Of a stretch of 64,000 nucleotides of DNA, positions 45,651 to 57,689 are shown one piece after another (positions within the stretch are counted from its first letter, which is position 1; every line of letters starts with the position of its first letter). The translations under genes were made by a program, and so were the position numbers. Source of the stretch: Hemicordylus capensis (Eukaryota; Chordata; Lepidosauria; Squamata; Cordylidae); contig NC_069661.1 in assembly GCF_027244095.1 (NCBI RefSeq), positions 143,235,501-143,299,500 on the forward strand, given 5' to 3'. The notes under the pieces were generated by a model. It was not told where the DNA came from. It did no database searches and saw only the letters and a list, made by a program, of their open reading frames with translations.

Positions 45651-48600
45651 TCCTGTCTCGCTCCGCAAACAGAGCTTGAGTATTCCTGTGAGGAAAAATT
45701 TCACAGCCTTTCTCCTTTTTTATTTTAATAGCTTTTACTTTGGGATTTCCTCTGTTGAGGTCTCTCTTATTCACAATATGGAGCCTGATTATACGGGGGA
45801 TATGTTGAAGGGTTCCCTTTCGGAGGGCCCCTTCACAGAAGCTGCGATTGTTCCCTCGGTGGCAGGGACAGCGAGCTTGGGCCTAACAGCCATTGATAAA
45901 GGAGAGGAGATTACTGTGAGCCAGGCGGCTTCTATTCAGTCCGCCCTGCCGCCCAAGAAATCGAAAAAGAAAACTAAACACCTAAAGGAAAAGGGCATTG
46001 TCAAAAAGAAAAAGCATATACGATCCCCTGGCAGCACGCCACTGAGCGATAGACTGCAGTTGAAGGCAGTTCGGGCGCAGCAACCTTCCGCTTTCCCGCC
46101 CGATTTAACTGCCGAAGGCGTGGTGGCCATTTTAGCTCTCCTCTCCAAGTCTAGCCCTGCCGTTCTTTTTAAGAGCAATGGGGAACCTGGGCGCATGACT
46201 CCTTCCAGGGTTCTGTGTCTATTAATGACCCCCCATGGGGTCTGATTAGCGCGCCAGCGGCGGTCTCTGTGCTTGACCCTCCTCAGGGTCCTATTAGCAC
46301 GACAACTTCATGTACCGCCCTTGACCCTCCCCAGGTTCTGTTTAGCGCTCGGACGCCACTCACGGTCCTTGACCCTCCTCAGGGTCTGTCTTCTTCTTCT
46401 TCTGCTGCTGCTGCTGCTGCTACTGTATGTCTACCGCTGCAGGTGTCAGTTTGTCTAATATGCCTCCACTCCCTGGCGGTGAACAGCCGTCCCCGGGTGA
46501 GTTAATTTGGTTGGGGTTTTTCGTTAAGAGGCATTGTCTGGCATGGGTATCTTCTCTGCTAAGTCAGTCCGCAGACAGAGCTTGATTAGCGCTGTGAGGA
46601 AAATCTTCACAGCCTTTATCATCGTCTTTCACTTTCTCTGACTACTTCAGGCCAGTTTCTCCCTTCCTTTCTTCTGTGTGTAAGGGTGGGAAGGGAGTCG
46701 CCAATTGCGCTCATTTAGCTGCTTATTTTGATTACGTTAATTATTTTAATTTTGGATTTTGGTCGGATTATTTCCTCTGATTAAGGCTGTATTATTCTGA
46801 CTATGGAGCCTGCTCATATGGGGGATATGTTGAAGGATATGTTGAAGGGGCCCCTTCACAGAAGCCGTGATTGTTCCCTCAGTTGGAGGAACAGCGAGCT
46901 TGAGCCTTTCGGCTAATGTTAATGGAGAAGGAGCAACTGTGAGCCAGGAGGCTCCTGTTTTGCCTGCCCCATCGCCCCAAAAAGCAGGTACAATAGAGCC
47001 TCCATTCTGTGGACTAAAGAGCTTGTTAAGCTGATACCTCCAGAAAATCTTAAACTCCGCCAGGGTTTAAATAAATTGGCCAGCGCTTCTGCCCATATGG
47101 CAGACTCAGGTCTGGACTGCATACAGCACGCCTCTCGTGCCATGGCAGCCGGGGTGGCACTGCGCAGAGGGTTATGGTTAAAAAAATAAAATAAAATAAA
47201 ATAATTAAAAAGAAAAAAGAAAAAGAAATTGACGGGTAGATGCCAAGTCCAAGGTCACCTTGGCTGCTACTCCCTTTCAAGCCAAAAGGGCCATCAAGGA
47301 TGTCTCTCAGGAGACTGGCACACCTTCAGCCGCTGGCTTGGATCAGGAAGGTTGTTCATCAACCTCTATTTCAGCAGCCACTGTACCTTTTCCACCATTT
47401 TAAAAAGATGTTATGTTTGCAGAGTGGGGTGTGCGGGGGCCACTAAACCTGCCATATCCTTCCCAAAAAATTGTATGCCTTACCTCCTGATATAATGGCT
47501 CTTTTGACAGTTCCTGTGGTGGATGGACCTGTAGCCCAGCTGGTCACTGGGGCTCTGGTGAACAAGGAGGGAGATGACCTTCTTAAGACACCAGAGGAAG
47601 AGAAAGCGGATCATCTGCTACGTAAGGCTCATGAGGCATCTGCAACTGTTATAAGGGCAGCTGCCACTAATTCTATTTTCGCTAGAGCCTCCATTTTGTG
47701 GACTAAGGAGCTTGTTAAGCTGGTACCACAAGAGAATTTAAAACTCTGCCAGGGTTTGAATAAGTTGGCCAGAGTGTCTGCCCTTATGGCAGACTCTGGT
47801 TTGGACTGCATACAGCACGCCTCTCGTGCCATGGCAGCAGGCGTGGCAATCTGCAGAGGTTTGTGGTTGAAAAATTGGAGGGCAGATGCCAAGTCCTAGG
47901 TCACCTTGGCGTCTACTCCCTTTCTGGGGGGGAAGTTATTTGGCAAATCCTTGGATCCTATTTTAGTGGACACAAAGGACAAAAAGAAAACCATGGCGGT
48001 TGGGCGTGGTGATTCAAGGAGGAATTTCAGGGGAAATAACACCTTTCAGAATTCCTTTCGTTCCTTTGGAACTTTCAACAGACCTGCCAATACAGGGTTT
48101 AGAGACAGCTACTGAGGAAGAGATGATCGTGGATCTTCCTTCAGGGCTAACTGGTGTCACCCCTGGAATAACAGGCAGAGGATCGGGAAGAGCACGTGCT
48201 GGAAGTTATGTCAACGCACAAAACCATAAGCAATGATGCGATATCGGTGGCAGGCTTCTGGAATTTGCAGAAGCCTGTGTGCACAGCACCACGGATCAAT
48301 GGGTGTTGAGAACAGTAAAGCACGGCTATATTATATGTTGTGGCTATGTTGTGGCAACTCCTCCCGATTTTCTTTTCTTAACACCTGTCTCCAAGGTGAG
48401 GTCCAAGAGACTGTTGATGGACCAAAGCATCCAACACTTATTAGACATCCAATCGATAGAACTGGTTCCATTGACAGAATTATGTGTAGGTGTCTTTTCT
48501 CTTCTCTTTTTGGTGCAAAATAAAATATAAAATATAAAATAAAATAAAAATAAAAAGGATGACTCCTGGCGCACGATTCTGGATTTGAAAAGATTGAATC

Positions 48601-51219
48601 AGTTTGTGCGAAAACGCACATTTCGAATGGAGTCTATAAGGACATTAAAGGCAGCCGTACACCCGGGCAATTACTTGTCCTCGATAGACCTTTCAGAGGC
48701 GTACTTACATGTGCCGATTCATCCTGCCTCTCGCCAATACCTGAGGTTTGCTTACAATCAGAGACAATTCCAGTACAGGGCTCTACCCTTCGGGTTGTCC
48801 TCAGCTCCTTGCGTATTCACCAAACTCATGGTGGCGGTGATAGCTTACATGTGCTTGCAGGGGATCCATGTTTACCCGTATCTGGACGGCTTGCTCGTGA
48901 GATCTCTGTCCTACCATCAAGCCTCCAAGGACATAGCTCAAGACGTCCAGATACTAGAGAATCATGGGTTTGTCATCAACCGTACCAAGAGCCACCTAAG
49001 CCCATCTTGTGTACTCCAGCATCTGGGAGTCGTTTTTGACACAAGATCGGGCACAGTTTCTCTCCCAACGGACTGACAACAGAAGATTGCCTCACACATC
49101 AGGCCATGGCTGTCCAGGAAATGGGGTTCCCTCATGTCTCTGGCTCAACTCATGGGTTCAATGATCGCCTGCCTAGAATGCATGCCCTGGGCCAGGTGGC
49201 ATTCGAGACCACTTCAATGGTTCTTGCTTCCTTATCAGGAAGCCATTATGGCAAAGAAGCAGATAAAACTTCGCTTACCATGGAAGGTCAGGAATTCTCT
49301 CCTTTGGTGGCTGTCGCTGGCGATAGGAAAGTAAATACTTCTGGAAACTCCCCAGAGGATCGTGGTGACGATGGACCCCAGCCTCTCTGGTTGGGGGGCC
49401 CACTGCCTGGCACATCATGTGCAGGGGTTGTGGGTTCAGAAGGATTTGGAGAACAATATCAACTGGCTAGAGTTGAAGGCAATTTGATTAGCTCTTCTGC
49501 AGTTCCGTGATCTGTTGATAGGGAGACATGTTCTGATAAGGACAGACAACGTGACCGCAAAAGCTCACGTAAATCACCAGGGTGGCACAAGATCAAGGCC
49601 CCTCATGCAGGAATCCGTCTTATGATTCGCATGGGCGGAAATTCACCTACACTCCGTGACGGCGGAACATCTGAGCGGCACAGAGAATTTACAAGCGGAT
49701 TGGCTGAGCTGCCAAACGGTGGATCCAGCAGAGTGGGCCCTGCATCCGGAAGTCTTCAAGGAAATTGTCCACAGGTGGGGTCGTCCACAGCTGGACCTCT
49801 TTGCGTCACAGGAAAACGCCAAACTACCAAGGTTTTTCGCAAGATATCTAACTCCTCATGCAGAAGAAGTGGATGCTCTCACGTCTCCCTGGCCGCGGGG
49901 ATTACTTATGCCTTTCCCCTGACTCCAATCCTGAGCTCCTTCCTAAGAAAGTTCCTATTAGAAGAAGCAGAAGTCGTTTTGATAGCTCCTTATTGGCCGC
50001 AAAGACCCTGGTTTTCTGACCTCCTGAGTCTCTCAGTCCAACCGCTGTGGTCTCTCCCCCTAAGGAGAGATCTACTATCACAAGGACCTCTATGTCATCC
50101 GGATCTGGTCTGGCTACAGCTTCACGCATGAAGATTGAGCGCATTACCCTAGATTCCAAGGGATATTCCCGCCAGGTGCAAGACACTATCATAGCGTCAA
50201 GAAGGCCGTCCACTTTGCGCATTTATCAGGTTACCTGATCAGCCTTTTGTTCCTGGGGGTGGAAGCAGGACTTTGTTCCATCCTTGGCGGGGGTTGCAGA
50301 GGTGCTGGGGTTCCTTCAAGCAGGTCTTGAGAAAGGTCTGTGTCCTAGCACACTGAGGAGGCAAACTTCAGCCTTGTCCTCAGTCCTGGATTTAGCGGTG
50401 CCTGGTTCATCTTCCTTGCACCCTCATATTAGACGTTTTCTAAGGGGAGCGAGCAACTTGGCTCTGCCTCCCGTACATAGGTTTCCCTCCTGGGATTTGA
50501 ATTTAGTTTTAAATGCTCTTACTAAGGCTCCGTTCGAGCCTCTTTGTTCAGCTCCCTTGAGAATTTTGTCCTTTAAAGTAGTGTTCCTTGTGGCCATCAC
50601 CTCAGCACGAAGGGTTTCTGAACTAGCTGCCCTCTCCGTGTGCGATGAGCTATGCATTTTTCAAAAGGAGTGTGTTGTTTTGAAGTTGGATCCCACCTTC
50701 TTACCCAAGGTTAATTCCATCTTTCATAGGAGCCAAGATTTAGTATTGTCCTCCTTGTGTCCTAGTCCTGTGCACCCTATGGAGCGTGCTTGGCATACTC
50801 TGGATGTGCGTAGGGCACTTAGATTGTATATTAAAAGATCCAAAATCTTTAGAAAGACGGACTCCCTTTTTGTTTCCTTTCAGCCATCTTCCCTAGGGAC
50901 CAAGGCGTACAAGGTTTCCGTGGGTTGATGAATCAGAGCTGCCATATCGTTGGCTTATGAGTCTCTTCACCTACCTGTTCCTTGTGACATTTCTGCCCAT
51001 TCCACTTGCAGAGCCAGCACTTCTGCAGCCTTTTCAGCTCGTGCCCCCTTGGAAGAAATTTCCAAGGCGGCAACTTGGGCATCAGTGTCTCCCTTCATTA
51101 GGCATTACAGGATTCCGTCTTTTCACGCTGCTCAAGCGGCAATAGGAAGGACGGTATTGCAACAGGTTGCCTAATTATTCGCTCCCACCCTTGGGATTGC
51201 TTTGGTACGTCCCGTCACG

Positions 51220-51310
51220 TTAGGATGCCCTCCCCATACCAAGGAAAAAGAAACATTGGTAGACTTACCATGAATGGTTCTTTTTCTGGGTATGGGGAGG
51301 GCATCCGGCC
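51220..51310. repeat. DIRS internal complementary region
   Basis: Its left half complements the element's left extremity and its right half the right extremity. In DIRS elements it is thought to align the ends for circle formation. Confidence 0.85.
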
Positions 51311-51462
51311 CACCCGCGAATGTTTACGACGGATATTCAGGGAGGTGGGGCGACTCCCAGGGTTGCTTAGTTCTTTGCTGTCACTGTTTACTGTACAACT
51401 TCATCCCTTGTGGACTATTTTTTCTCTCCTTGCTCTCTGTATTTTCTGTGCTCAACAGTCCT

Positions 51463-51583
51463 GGAACTGGGGATGAGTGACAGCTGTCTGGATACATATG
51501 ATCGACCTGAATTTTGATTGGTCCTGTCTCGGAGCATGCAGAGCTTGATAACCCGTCACGTTAGGATGCCCTCCCCATACCCA
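51463..51583 (-). repeat. DIRS right inverted terminal repeat
   Basis: Partner of 45530-45650. Confidence 0.9.
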
Positions 51584-52031
51584 GAAAAAGAACCCTTCAC
51601 GGTAAGTCTACCAATGTTTCTTTCATTATAGCAGAGTGCACAGAGGCACAATACAGCGGAGATAGGAAAGTGATGAGTTAGGATCTCTAATCTAGCTAGA
51701 TAGCTGGATGCAGATGGATTCTGCATCTCTGCACACATGGTGCAGGGGAGAGGAGCTTGCATGTTGCAAGGTAGAAGGTACAGGAAGAGAAAAGGGGAGA
51801 GAGGAAGTGCAAAGCAGGGAGGAAGGAAGTTAGCCCCTAAGAGTAGCAATCTACATTCCAAAGGGATAGTGTCAGAGCAGTAGAGAAGGAATGACCAATG
51901 TCTTGACCCACTAGCCCTCTGACTCACTAGTCTGTCCTCCACTGTCTTTGAGACAAGAGACAGCACATAGTCCTTGACTTCCAACATTAAAAAATAATTT
52001 AGGATGATGTTCTATTGTGGCACATAGGTTG

Positions 52032-52089
<58 letters not shown>

Positions 52090-52090
52090 T
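52032..52090 (+). repeat. (TAGA)n microsatellite
   Basis: About 14 uninterrupted units within the right part of the 45247-52219 hAT-type element. Confidence 0.97.
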
Positions 52091-52227
52091 TTTACTATGC
52101 TTTTTGTTACCACTATTCAGCCTCATTTAAGATTTCTTTACTTCATGAGCTGAGCTTCAGTGAGAGGGGGCATTTTAAAATCTTGTCTCTGGGCCTACTC
52201 CAACCTTGCTACGCCCCTGGATGACAA

Positions 52228-52893
52228 TGTATGAGAGGAGCACTGAAGGACGACAAGAAGCTGCCTAGTGGTTAAATGAATACTTCACTGCAGAAAATTT
52301 AGAGAAGTACCTACATCTGACCCAAGTCTTTTGGGGGAGGACCTCTGAGGGGCTATGTCAAATAACAATGGCCAAGGATTTATAGCGTAGGTAAATCAAC
52401 TATACACTAGAACTAAATGATATTCACCAAAAAGTTCCATAACTGAACTGAGAAAGATTTTGTTAATCTTTTAACAAAAATGTGTAACATAATTAATGCC
52501 AATTTCACTACAAGAGAACTTGTAAGTGCAACACCAATATTTAATAAGGCATCTGGAGTGAATCTAGGAAGCTACAAATCTGTCAGCTTAACTTGTGTTG
52601 CTAAGTAAATTGGTAGAAATCATTATCAGAGTCATTACATAAAACAAGCGTTAGTGAAGACAAATCAGCATGGTTCTTCAAAAAGAAGTCCTGTATCAAT
52701 TCATTGATAATGGCCTACATGAGGAAAATTACTCAAAGTAGTTCATTTCAATGGGACTACTCTGAGTATTTTCCATTTAGCCAGCACCAACAAATCTGTA
52801 GAAAAATAAGTGATCTCATCCCTGAAAGACTGAATGCCACATATTGTTTGGAACTTAGCAAATATTTTTGCTACTACTAGAGACAATTGTGAT
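52228..52893. other. No gene or known repeat recognised
   Basis: AT-rich. The stretch at 52430-52740 faintly resembles eroded RT-like coding sequence but no motif is secure. Confidence 0.4.
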
Positions 52894-52901
52894 ACTGACA
52901 T

Positions 52902-54410
52902 CAGGGGCGCAACTATTGGTAGGACAGGCAGGGCACATGCCCTGGGCGCCACTTTGGGAGGGGGCACACCAAGGTGCCATGACCCCCCCCCGGCGCCCCC
53001 ACCCAAATCAGTGAATCCATAAATTTTTTAAATCAACTTCAAGCAGCCGATGCGGAGCCTCCTCCTCCCCCACCCCGTGCGAGCTCTTATTCGGGCGGGC
53101 GATTTCCAACCAGCCGCGCCAGCGCGGTGCCCCCACCCCCACCTGGGCTGGCTCCGGCAGGCTGGCTGGGCGTTTTCTCACTGCTGCCGGGCAGGTGCGG
53201 CATTGTTGGTCAACTCATGCATGCATGACCTCTCTGACGGAGTCCTCCTAGTGCTCCCCGCCCACCACTCTGAGTCTCTGACTCACGTGCATGCTCGCTC
53301 CTCAAGTTGATAGCATGCACGCACGTGCTGTTGAGAAGCGACGAGGAGAGGGTGACGATTGTACTGTTGCCTGCCTGTTGCTTGCTCTTGCTGCTGCTCC
53401 GAGTGGGGAAGAGGATCTGCTCCAACAACATCACCACCAGCACCATCAATAAAGTTTTAACAGGACAGGAGGATCAGGTGTGTTTTGTTTTGTTTTAAAA
53501 TTATTACTATTATTACAACGATGTCTCTCTTGTCTTTAATTATTGAATCTTTAAAATTCTTGTTGGGGCTGCCGGGGGTGTCTGGGCTGGCGGGGGGCAG
53601 CAGTGGCTGCTGGGCAGCTGGAGAGTGGGTGGTGCGGGTGCGGGAAGGGCGGCCTCCCGAAAAAAGCGGCGTGGCGCGGGGCCGTGGCATCATGGGCCAC
53701 CACGCTGCCACTGTGGGCGGCGGACAGAGAGCAGCGCGGCCTCTCCCTCCCCCTCCTCCTGCCCCCCAATTGGTTGTTGCTGGTCACAGTGGTCGGCAAC
53801 CCTAAACACTCCAGCCGCCGGCGGCGGCCTCCCCTCGCCCCGTCCCCCCTGCTGCCCTTCGCTGTGGTGGGGTGGGTGAGCTGCGGGTGGGGTGGGTGAG
53901 CAGGGGCCAGGGCAGGGTCCTCCTTCCACCCCCCGGCAGCGGCGGGCGGCGGCTACGACAGGAGCAACGCCGAGGCCTGCCGTCCGGCCTGGCGTCGCTT
54001 CTCAACTGCGCAGGCGCGCGCTGCAGTTGAGAAGCGACGCCGGGCCAGACAGCAGGCCTCGGCGTCACTCCTGTGGTAGCCGCCGCCCACCACTGCCGGG
54101 GGGTGAAAGGAGGACCCTGCCCTGGCCCCTGCTCACCCACCCCACCCGCGGCCAAGTTATGCAGTCAGGCAGAGATCTACTTATGTCTTGCTATTGTAGA
54201 AAATACAACAGCTTCAGTGGTGGTGGGTGGCAGGGAGAGAAGCTGGGATACTTCTCAAGGAAAAACGTTTCTCTCTCTCCAAGATATTGTCTGCAATAGG
54301 ATTGTGGTGCAAGAGACTGATATATTCTGAAACATGCGTGTCAGATGTTCGGGGGGGGGGCGCAATTTCAGTGCTTGCCCTGGGCACTGTTTTCCCTAGT
54401 TACGCCTCTA
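52902..54410 (+). mobile_element. hAT-type non-autonomous element, 1.5 kb, with 8-bp TSD
   Basis: Flanked by actgacat at 52894-52901 and 54411-54418. The left end is CAGGGGCGCAACTATTGG and the right end, complemented, is TAGAGGCGTAACTAGGG. 'gccctgggcgccacttt' on the left and 'cagtgcttgccctgggc' on the right are subterminal inverted blocks shared with 19502-20594. The interior is GC-rich, with a long palindrome at 53885-54147 and CpG-rich sequence. Its reading frames are low-complexity and I do not regard them as genes. Confidence 0.9.
53885..54147. repeat. GC-rich palindrome, arms about 125 bp
   Basis: 'gggtggggtgggtgagc' at 53885 pairs with 54131-54147. The centre is near 54014, within 'gcgcaggcgcgcgc', flanked by 'cgtcgcttctcaactg' and its complement. 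Confidence 0.88.
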
Positions 54411-54418
54411 ACTGACAT

Positions 54419-55048
54419 GCACTCATTAAGAAACCAGCAGAAGTCACTGGAGCTTACCACATGAGTTGGACACATGTTTTTGTTCAAAGACTTCTCTCAT
54501 ACAAATTCTTCTCCTTGTATTGGAGATTATTGGACTTCTCCAAGCTACAGTGTCAAAATTAGCCCAGAGTTCCTAGATCATAACTGGGCACAGAGTAAAA
54601 TGCCTTTATAATCTGCTGGGTTGTGGCAGCAGTTTCTTTTTCATGGTACATATGGGATCAATCTAAATTCAAATGGTGTATCAGTTGGAAGAGGCTGAAA
54701 AAGCAATATTGCCACCTGGTGGCAAAATCTTTCAGTAATTTGTACAAAACCTATGTTTACAATTCAAGGAATTTATTAGGAATCTATTATACATAACCAT
54801 GTGTTAAGCCACTAGTTTTCATGTTAAACTGTAAATCCTTCAAATCAATTGATGAAAACTTAGTTTGATAAATTTTGTCACACCCATTTCCATTTGAGGT
54901 TGTGATTGCATTCAATGCCACATTTTCCTCCAAAGGATCGCTTTATCTGCACACTGGTTTCAGTTCAATCTACCCTCTCCTCCTCCTATTATTTCATTTT
55001 ATTGGAGGATCCATTTCTGACTGGGTGAAACAATGAACTTTACTCTAC
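54419..55048. other. No gene or known repeat recognised
   Basis: AT-rich unique-looking sequence. Confidence 0.5.
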
Positions 55049-55063
55049 ACAACAGACTCCATA

Positions 55064-56164
55064 AGAACAGGTTAAGACCTTTAAATATCTAGGGGTTGTT
55101 TTCCAGGGCTCTACAAAACGCCAAGCACATCTGCAATATGTTACCCAAAATGCACATAAATCAGCATTGGCCATTCAATCATATTTCCATCAAGATGGGG
55201 CTCAATTTGTACCAGCCGCCGTTAAGCTATTTATGGCTAAAGCCTGCCCTCAGTTGCTCTATCGGTCGCAGTTGGGCCCGTATACTAACTGCGTACCTCT
55301 AGATGTAGTTCAGACGAAGTTTTTGAGATCTATCTTACAGATTCCTAGATGTGTTCCCAGTGTAATATTGAGGGTTGAAACTGGTATGCCTAAGATGGAA
55401 ACCCAGATGTGGTATTTCATTTTGAGCTTCTGGTTAAGGTTGGCTTTTTTCTCTACAGGCCTTGTTCACCTAATTTTTATGGATAAATTTAACTCTAGTT
55501 GGAAGCTGTCAATATCTCATCAAATAAGTTTATATGGCTTTAGTCTGGAGTTTTTTTAGAAATGGGTTTTTCTCGTGCAAGACTGATACTAAAGCAGCGG
55601 ATCTATGACATGGAAATGCAGACTGATCGATCTCTAATCTCTAAAGAAGTTTTTCTGGGATTACAAATGTATAATACTAAACCTGCGAATTACTTGGACA
55701 AGATTACGATTACCAAGTACCACAGGATGTTCACACTGGCCAGATTCAGCTGAACTAGAAGGTAAATTTAGAGGGATACCAAAAGAGCAGAGACTATGCC
55801 CTTGCGGCTCTGGAGAACAGGAGTCTATCTTTCATATTTTACTCCGCTGCCTCTTCTATAGGGATTTTTGATCTCGTTATATTTCCTCATTACTGGCTGA
55901 CTTCCCAGGACATACAGATGTATTCTATGTCACAACTATCTGCTCTCAGATCAGAAGGAGGAAGTAACAATTAAAGTTGCTAAGTTTTGTGAGGCAGCTA
56001 AGAATGCTAGACAACAGATGGTAAACCAGATTATGCAAACTGGAAACTGCTGATTAGGATGAAATATATTGGATCTTTGTATATATTACTATTATATCAT
56101 TTGTGTATTATTATGTATGCTTTAAATTTTGGTCTATGACCGTAAATAAACATGACATGACATG
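55064..56164 (+). mobile_element. LINE 3' fragment with 15-bp TSD (same family as 38090-38850)
   Basis: Flanked by the 15-mer acaacagactccata at 55049-55063 and 56165-56179. In several frames it encodes LDVVQTKFLRSILQIPRCVP, ETGMPKMETQMWYFILSFWL, ILKQRIYDMEMQTDRSLISK and a C-terminal LCPCGSGEQESIFHILLRC finger. The 3' end 'ggtctatgaccgtaaataaa' is followed by CATGA repeats. At least three frame breaks occur. Clade not assigned. Confidence 0.82.
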
Positions 56165-56179
56165 ACAACAGACTCCATA

Positions 56180-57054
56180 TATCCACAAGAGCCTGAATAT
56201 ATCCTTGCATGCCTTTGAACCTTTCTGTGAAGCCTTCCTTGTTGTCCTGCTTCTACATGCTGACATGTCCTTCCCCCACTGAAACCTGAAATGATGCTTT
56301 TGAAAGGCTGAAAGCAGCTGAACAAATTAACTAAATTAATGTTTAATCAAAATGATTGTGTGTTGCTTGACCATGGAGAAAAACAATTGGCAACAATCTT
56401 TCCCCCGCTTTCAAATTGCAATTTGAAAGATTAAAAACACATTCTTCTCTAACATCAGAGACAACTTTCATATCACCAGATGTCAAACACACAAGTACAA
56501 CATCAAAAACAAGATTCAGTGTCCAAATAAGACAAGCATAGCAACAAATCTGCTATATTCAGGCCTAGAAGAACTTAAGTAGGCCACTCCTTCACTGTTC
56601 ACTCCAGCAGTTTATGTACCTCCTACTTTGCAAAAGTCTCTCTTTCAATAGACTGTGACTGTCCTTCAGGCTTCTTTCTTTGGCACAGGCTTCTTCTGAC
56701 TCAGGCTTCTCTGGGTCTCCCTCGAGGCTTGACTCTCCTCCTCTCATTTTAAAAACTTTCTCTCCAGTTTTCTTTCATTAACCAATGAAACTGATTTCTT
56801 CTTTTGCCCGGAAACAGCCACCCAGATCCTTCTGCCTGGATACAATCCAAAATAACACTCTCTCTTTCGCCCTGGATACAACTGATCCACCTTGTAATGT
56901 ATAGATAGAAGTTGCATTGCATTGTCTCAGACTACTACAGGGGGAAACAAAATGCACCCTACACTTCTTTCACTTTTTCCAAAATGGAGGACTGAATAAA
57001 GTTGTGTTTGTTCCTGGAGGAACATAACATAACATTGTGTCGGAAGAAAAGGAG
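56180..57054. other. No gene or known repeat recognised
   Basis: No protein motif or repeat ends seen. Confidence 0.5.
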
Positions 57055-57675
57055 CACTAAAAGGATCGGAATTTAAGGGATGAGTTAGATCTTCCTGTGC
57101 TGGATGGGGTTACACTCCCCTGGAAGGAGCAGGTGCGCAGCTTGGGAGTACCCTGGACCCAGGCCTCACCCTGTTATCTCAGGTGGAGGCTTTGGCCAGG
57201 AGCGCTTTCTATCAGTTTCAGCTGATTCGACAGCTGCGTCCATCCCTTGAAGAAAACAATCTCAAAACAGTGGTGCATCAGCTGGTAACCTCCAGGCTCG
57301 ACTACTGCAATGCGCTCTATGTGAGGCTACCTTTGTATGTAGTTCGAAAACTTCAGTTAGTTCAAAATGTGGCAGCCAGGTTGGTCTCTGGGGTAACCTG
57401 GAGAGACCATATTATGCCTGGCTTAAAACAGCTGCCCTGGCTGCCAATATGTTTCCGGGTGAAATACAAAGTGCTGGTTATTACCTTTAAAGCTCTGAAT
57501 AGCTTGGGTCCAGGCTACCTTAGAGAGTAGGGGTGTGCACGGAACTGGCTGGCCCAGTTCAGTTCGAATCCAGACTGGACTCAAACCAGACCGGCCAAGC
57601 TCGGTCGGGCCCCCATCGAACCCCCACCCGGCCTGGTCCGGGGCATGGTTCATGATTTTTTTTTTTTTAATTAGA

Positions 57676-57689
57676 AATATTTTAAATAC
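57676..57689. repeat. 14-bp L1 target site duplication, left
   Basis: aatattttaaatac, identical to 61808-61821. Confidence 0.9.

Larger units (their letters stand above)
45514..51620 (+). mobile_element. DIRS-type retroelement (fossil, broken)
   Basis: A tyrosine-recombinase retroelement, treated as a fossil. Inverted terminal repeats are at about 45530-45650 and 51463-51583. An internal complementary region at about 51220-51310 matches both outer ends, which is the DIRS hallmark. Parts in order: gag-like region about 45.8-47.9 kb, reverse transcriptase about 48.5-49.1 kb, RNase H and following region about 49.1-49.9 kb, and tyrosine recombinase about 50.2-50.9 kb. A partial second copy of the leader and gag start lies at about 46.5-47.2 kb and suggests nesting or duplication. 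There is no duplication of target, as usual for DIRS. It is clearly inactive, with several breaks. The well-matched terminal repeats suggest moderate age. Confidence 0.88.
45247..52219 (+). mobile_element. hAT-type element carrying a DIRS-type insertion
   Basis: Left end CAGGGGTGTAACTATAAA and right end, complemented, CAGGGGCGTAGCAAGG. The 8-bp direct repeat gatgacaa flanks it (45239-45246 and 52220-52227). Without the DIRS-type guest it is about 850 bp and non-coding. The ends resemble those of 52902-54410. Confidence 0.85.

Noticed and set aside
47471-47899. Host lamina-associated (LAP2-like) gene fragment
   Set aside because: The similarity is expected for DIRS-type gag regions, and the position within the element explains it.
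52430-52740. Old LINE reverse transcriptase remnant
   Set aside because: A few residues look RT-like, but no motif is continuous enough to claim it.
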